From positions 1 through 7,956 of the forward strand of contig JAURQY010000110.1 in assembly GCA_030835875.1 (NCBI GenBank): 7,956 nt of DNA, read 5' to 3'. Under the pieces are notes generated by a model. That model had not been told where the DNA came from, made no database searches, and saw only the letters and a program-made list of their open reading frames with translations. Below are positions 6,392-7,956 of this stretch, in pieces (the stretch's first letter is position 1; the number at the start of each line of letters is the position of its first letter). Origin of the DNA: Nitriliruptorales bacterium. GTDB lineage: Bacteria; Actinomycetota; Nitriliruptoria; Nitriliruptorales; Nitriliruptoraceae. Both the position numbers and the translations under genes were made by a program.

Positions 6392-6961
6392 ATGTCCGAG
6401 GCAGCGACCTGGCCACCCGGCTGGTTCCCCGATCCGACGGGCCGGCACGACCACCGCTGGTGGGACGGTGCCGCATGGACGGCGCACGTCGCGGACGCGG
6501 GCATCGCGACCGTCGATCCGCTCCCCGAGGCGTCGAGCGCAGCGAGCATGGCGAACACCGGACCGGCCGGTCCGACCACCGCGCGTCCCGGCGCCGATCC
6601 CGTCGCCATCATCGCGCTCGTCGTCGGACTCCTCGGCATCCTGCTCGTGTTCGCGCCGGTCATCGGGCTGATCGCACCGATCGCCGCACTCGTGCTCGGA
6701 CTCGTGGCACGGTCCCGGCTGCGGACCTCCGGTTGCGCGGGTCGCGGGATCGCGACGTCCGGGGTCGTGCTCGGCGCCATCGGCCTCGCGATGTCCCTCA
6801 TCGTGACGGTCACGAGCGTCGTGCTGCTCTCTGACCCGCAGAGCGAGGTCGCAGCCCTCTTCCGCAACTACCTCACCTGCGTGGAGACGCGCGACGTCGA
6901 CGAGTGCCAGCGCGAGCTCGAGGCGCAGCTGCCCGACGCGCTGCGTCGCACGTTCGGATGA
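6392..6961 (+). CDS. DUF2510 membrane protein with DUF4190-like transmembrane region
   Basis: This is an uncharacterised membrane protein of 189 aa. Residues 8-33 form a DUF2510 module, with PPGWFPDP, RWWDG and WTAHV, a short Trp-rich cytoplasmic motif common at the N terminus of actinobacterial membrane proteins. A Pro/Ala/Thr linker to about 69 follows. The hydrophobic segment 71-106 is probably two helices with a turn near Pro89. A GRGIATSGVVLGAIGLAMSL segment then leads through a further helix at about 122-146. That layout resembles DUF4190 proteins. The C-terminal 43 residues are polar, with Cys163 and Cys172 that could form a disulfide if exported. The ATG at 6392 has TGAGGGA 7 nt upstream; a GTG at 6377 in the same frame overlaps that site and is less likely. 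It overlaps the next gene by ATGA, so the two are coupled. Function unknown. Confidence 0.85.
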   Translation: MSEAATWPPGWFPDPTGRHDHRWWDGAAWTAHVADAGIATVDPLPEASSAASMANTGPAGPTTARPGADPVAIIALVVGLLGILLVFAPVIGLIAPIAALVLGLVARSRLRTSGCAGRGIATSGVVLGAIGLAMSLIVTVTSVVLLSDPQSEVAALFRNYLTCVETRDVDECQRELEAQLPDALRRTFG

Positions 6962-7473
6962 CCGCTGCGGTTCCGGGCTGCGCGCGCTGCGGCGAACTGC
7001 GCACCGGCCCGGAGGCACCGGCCGTCGCGACCGCCGGCCCGGTCCGCGCGACCGCGGAGGGTCGACCGCTCCCGCCCTGCACGAGATGCGGGGCCGGGCA
7101 GCCGGACCGTGACGCGCTCATCGCTGCGATCGGACGTGCGATGTCGGCTCGCCTCGTCGGTGGGAGCGGGCGCCCCGGCGCCGCGCACTGCGGCGTGTGC
7201 CGCGGCCGGCTCGACCTGCCGATGCGCGCGACCTCCCGCGCACTGACGCTCGAGGCCGACGGCGCCGCACCGTTCACGGTGACAGTGGACCTCCCGCTCG
7301 TCCGATGCGGCGCGTGTGCGGTCGACAACGTGCCGCCGGAGCTCGTCGCCGAGGTCGACCGGAGCGTCCGCGCGGCCTGCGGGCTGCCACCGGACAGCAC
7401 GCGTCGGGGAGCGTTCAGTCGGCTCCGACGTCCTCGCGGACGGGGATCCCGCGGGCGCCCATCGCTGCCTTGA
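6958..7473 (+). CDS. Unrecognised protein with four CxxC motifs, probably zinc-binding
   Basis: I do not recognise this 171-aa protein. It has four CxxC pairs: CARC at 8-11, CTRC at 41-44, CGVC at 78-81 and CGAC at 117-120. The spacing suggests two zinc ribbons or treble-clef units, each built from two knuckles. Between the second and third pairs lies an amphipathic segment, DRDALIAAIGRAMSARL. Between the third and fourth is a beta-rich stretch, LTLEADG..PFTVTVDLPLVRCG. The last 20 residues or so are Arg/Gly/Pro-rich and fall where the gene overlaps hisF on the other strand, so the tail may be an antisense-shaped extension. No signal peptide or membrane segment is seen. The ATG at 6958 overlaps the stop of the membrane protein gene, so both are probably made together. 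A weak call as to function; a fair one as a real gene, because the Cys pattern is ordered. Confidence 0.7.
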   Translation: MTAAVPGCARCGELRTGPEAPAVATAGPVRATAEGRPLPPCTRCGAGQPDRDALIAAIGRAMSARLVGGSGRPGAAHCGVCRGRLDLPMRATSRALTLEADGAAPFTVTVDLPLVRCGACAVDNVPPELVAEVDRSVRAACGLPPDSTRRGAFSRLRRPRGRGSRGRPSLP

Positions 7474-7956
7474 TCGCATCGACCGTCACGTCACCGAAGT
7501 GGAGGATCGACGCAGCGAGCACGGCCGACGCACCGCCGAACGCGACCGCGTCCGCCATGTGGGACGCGTCCCCCGCGCCACCCGATGCGATGACCGGGAC
7601 ACCGACGGCAGCGCTGACCGCGGTGAGCAGCGGCAGGTCGAACCCCTCCCGCGTGCCGTCGCGGTCCATCGAGGTCAGCAGCACCTCCCCCGCACCCCGC
7701 CGGACCGCCTCTGCGCACCACCCCACGACGTCGAGCCCGGTCGGGGTGCGCCCACCATGCGTGAACACCTCCCAGCCGGCATCCGGGTCATCGGTGACGC
7801 GACGACGCGCGTCGACGGCGATGACGACGGACTGCGCGCCGACCGCGTCCGCGATCCGGTCGAGCAGGTCGGGATCGGAGACCGCGGCCGTGTTCACGCT
7901 GACCTTGTCCGCACCAGCCGCGAGGAGCGCGCGCGCATCGTCGACGCTCCGAACCC
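7415..7956 (-). CDS. hisF: Imidazole glycerol phosphate synthase cyclase subunit, 5' end cut by window edge
   Basis: HisF, with the glutaminase HisH, turns PRFAR and ammonia into imidazole glycerol phosphate and AICAR, joining histidine and purine synthesis. The last 179 codons are visible of about 255 usual for the family. They start within VRSVDDARALLAAGADKVSVN and run through VVIAVDARR, whose Asp matches catalytic Asp130 of the Thermotoga enzyme. VFTHGGRTPTGLD, LLTSMDRDGT and PVIASGGAGD complete the barrel. The first catalytic Asp, near residue 11, lies outside the window. The stop TGA at 7415-7417 lies inside the convergent CxxC-protein gene, so the two coding regions overlap by 59 nt. 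In related genomes hisA/priA and hisH precede it, but that part is not visible here. Confidence 0.97.
   Translation of the reverse strand, partial: VRSVDDARALLAAGADKVSVNTAAVSDPDLLDRIADAVGAQSVVIAVDARRRVTDDPDAGWEVFTHGGRTPTGLDVVGWCAEAVRRGAGEVLLTSMDRDGTREGFDLPLLTAVSAAVGVPVIASGGAGDASHMADAVAFGGASAVLAASILHFGDVTVDAIKAAMGARGIPVREDVGAD

Noticed and set aside
6258..6476. N-terminal extension of hisI by 73 codons.
   Set aside because: The extra part is Arg/Gly/Pro-rich, unlike HisI, and covers the divergent promoter region and the start of the opposing gene. The GTG at 6257 gives the normal length.
6326..7479. Minus-strand open frames opposite the DUF2510 and CxxC genes.
   Set aside because: They are compositionally odd mirror frames. 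The plus-strand reading gives DUF2510 motifs, membrane helices, Shine-Dalgarno sites and ordered CxxC pairs, so it is preferred.

Overview
The window looks like chromosomal DNA from a very GC-rich member of the Actinomycetota. The evidence is strong G/C bias at third codon positions, frequent GTG starts, an ANTAR-type response regulator of the PdtaR kind, a DUF2510 membrane protein, a tRNA gene without an encoded CCA end, and a his/trp biosynthetic cluster. I cannot place it below phylum level. There are no mobile elements, CRISPR arrays or phage genes.

Layout, left to right. (1) Positions 1-493, minus strand: N-terminal 164 codons of an amino-acid-type ABC transporter substrate-binding lipoprotein, cut by the window edge, with a two-hairpin leader at 510-553. 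(2) 612-1217, minus: a PdtaR-like receiver-ANTAR regulator. (3) 1239-1322, minus: tRNA-Leu(CAA), ending 21 nt before the regulator's start codon, so the two are probably co-transcribed. (4) 1411-6257, minus: a compact operon hisI-trpE-trpC-trpB-trpA in which each junction is a 4-nt stop/start overlap (ATGA three times, GTGA once). (5) 6258-6391: a 134-bp divergent promoter region with a symmetric element. (6) 6392-7473, plus: two coupled genes, a DUF2510 membrane protein and an unrecognised protein with four CxxC motifs. (7) 7415-7956, minus: the 3' part of hisF, converging on and overlapping the CxxC gene by 59 nt.

How the genes work together: HisF and HisI are both histidine-pathway enzymes. 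TrpE, TrpC and TrpBA cover the first, fourth and last steps of tryptophan synthesis. TrpG, TrpD and a dedicated TrpF are not in the window. They must be encoded elsewhere, and TrpF activity could come from a PriA-type HisA. In many actinobacteria hisF is directly followed by hisI; here the pair is split by the two plus-strand genes. The regulator and the transport lipoprotein downstream of trpA have no evident metabolic tie to the operon.

No clear new defence or mobile system is visible. The least understood parts are the membrane/CxxC gene pair placed between hisF and hisI, the symmetric bidirectional promoter, the tRNA-regulator transcript, and the structured leader of the lipoprotein gene.
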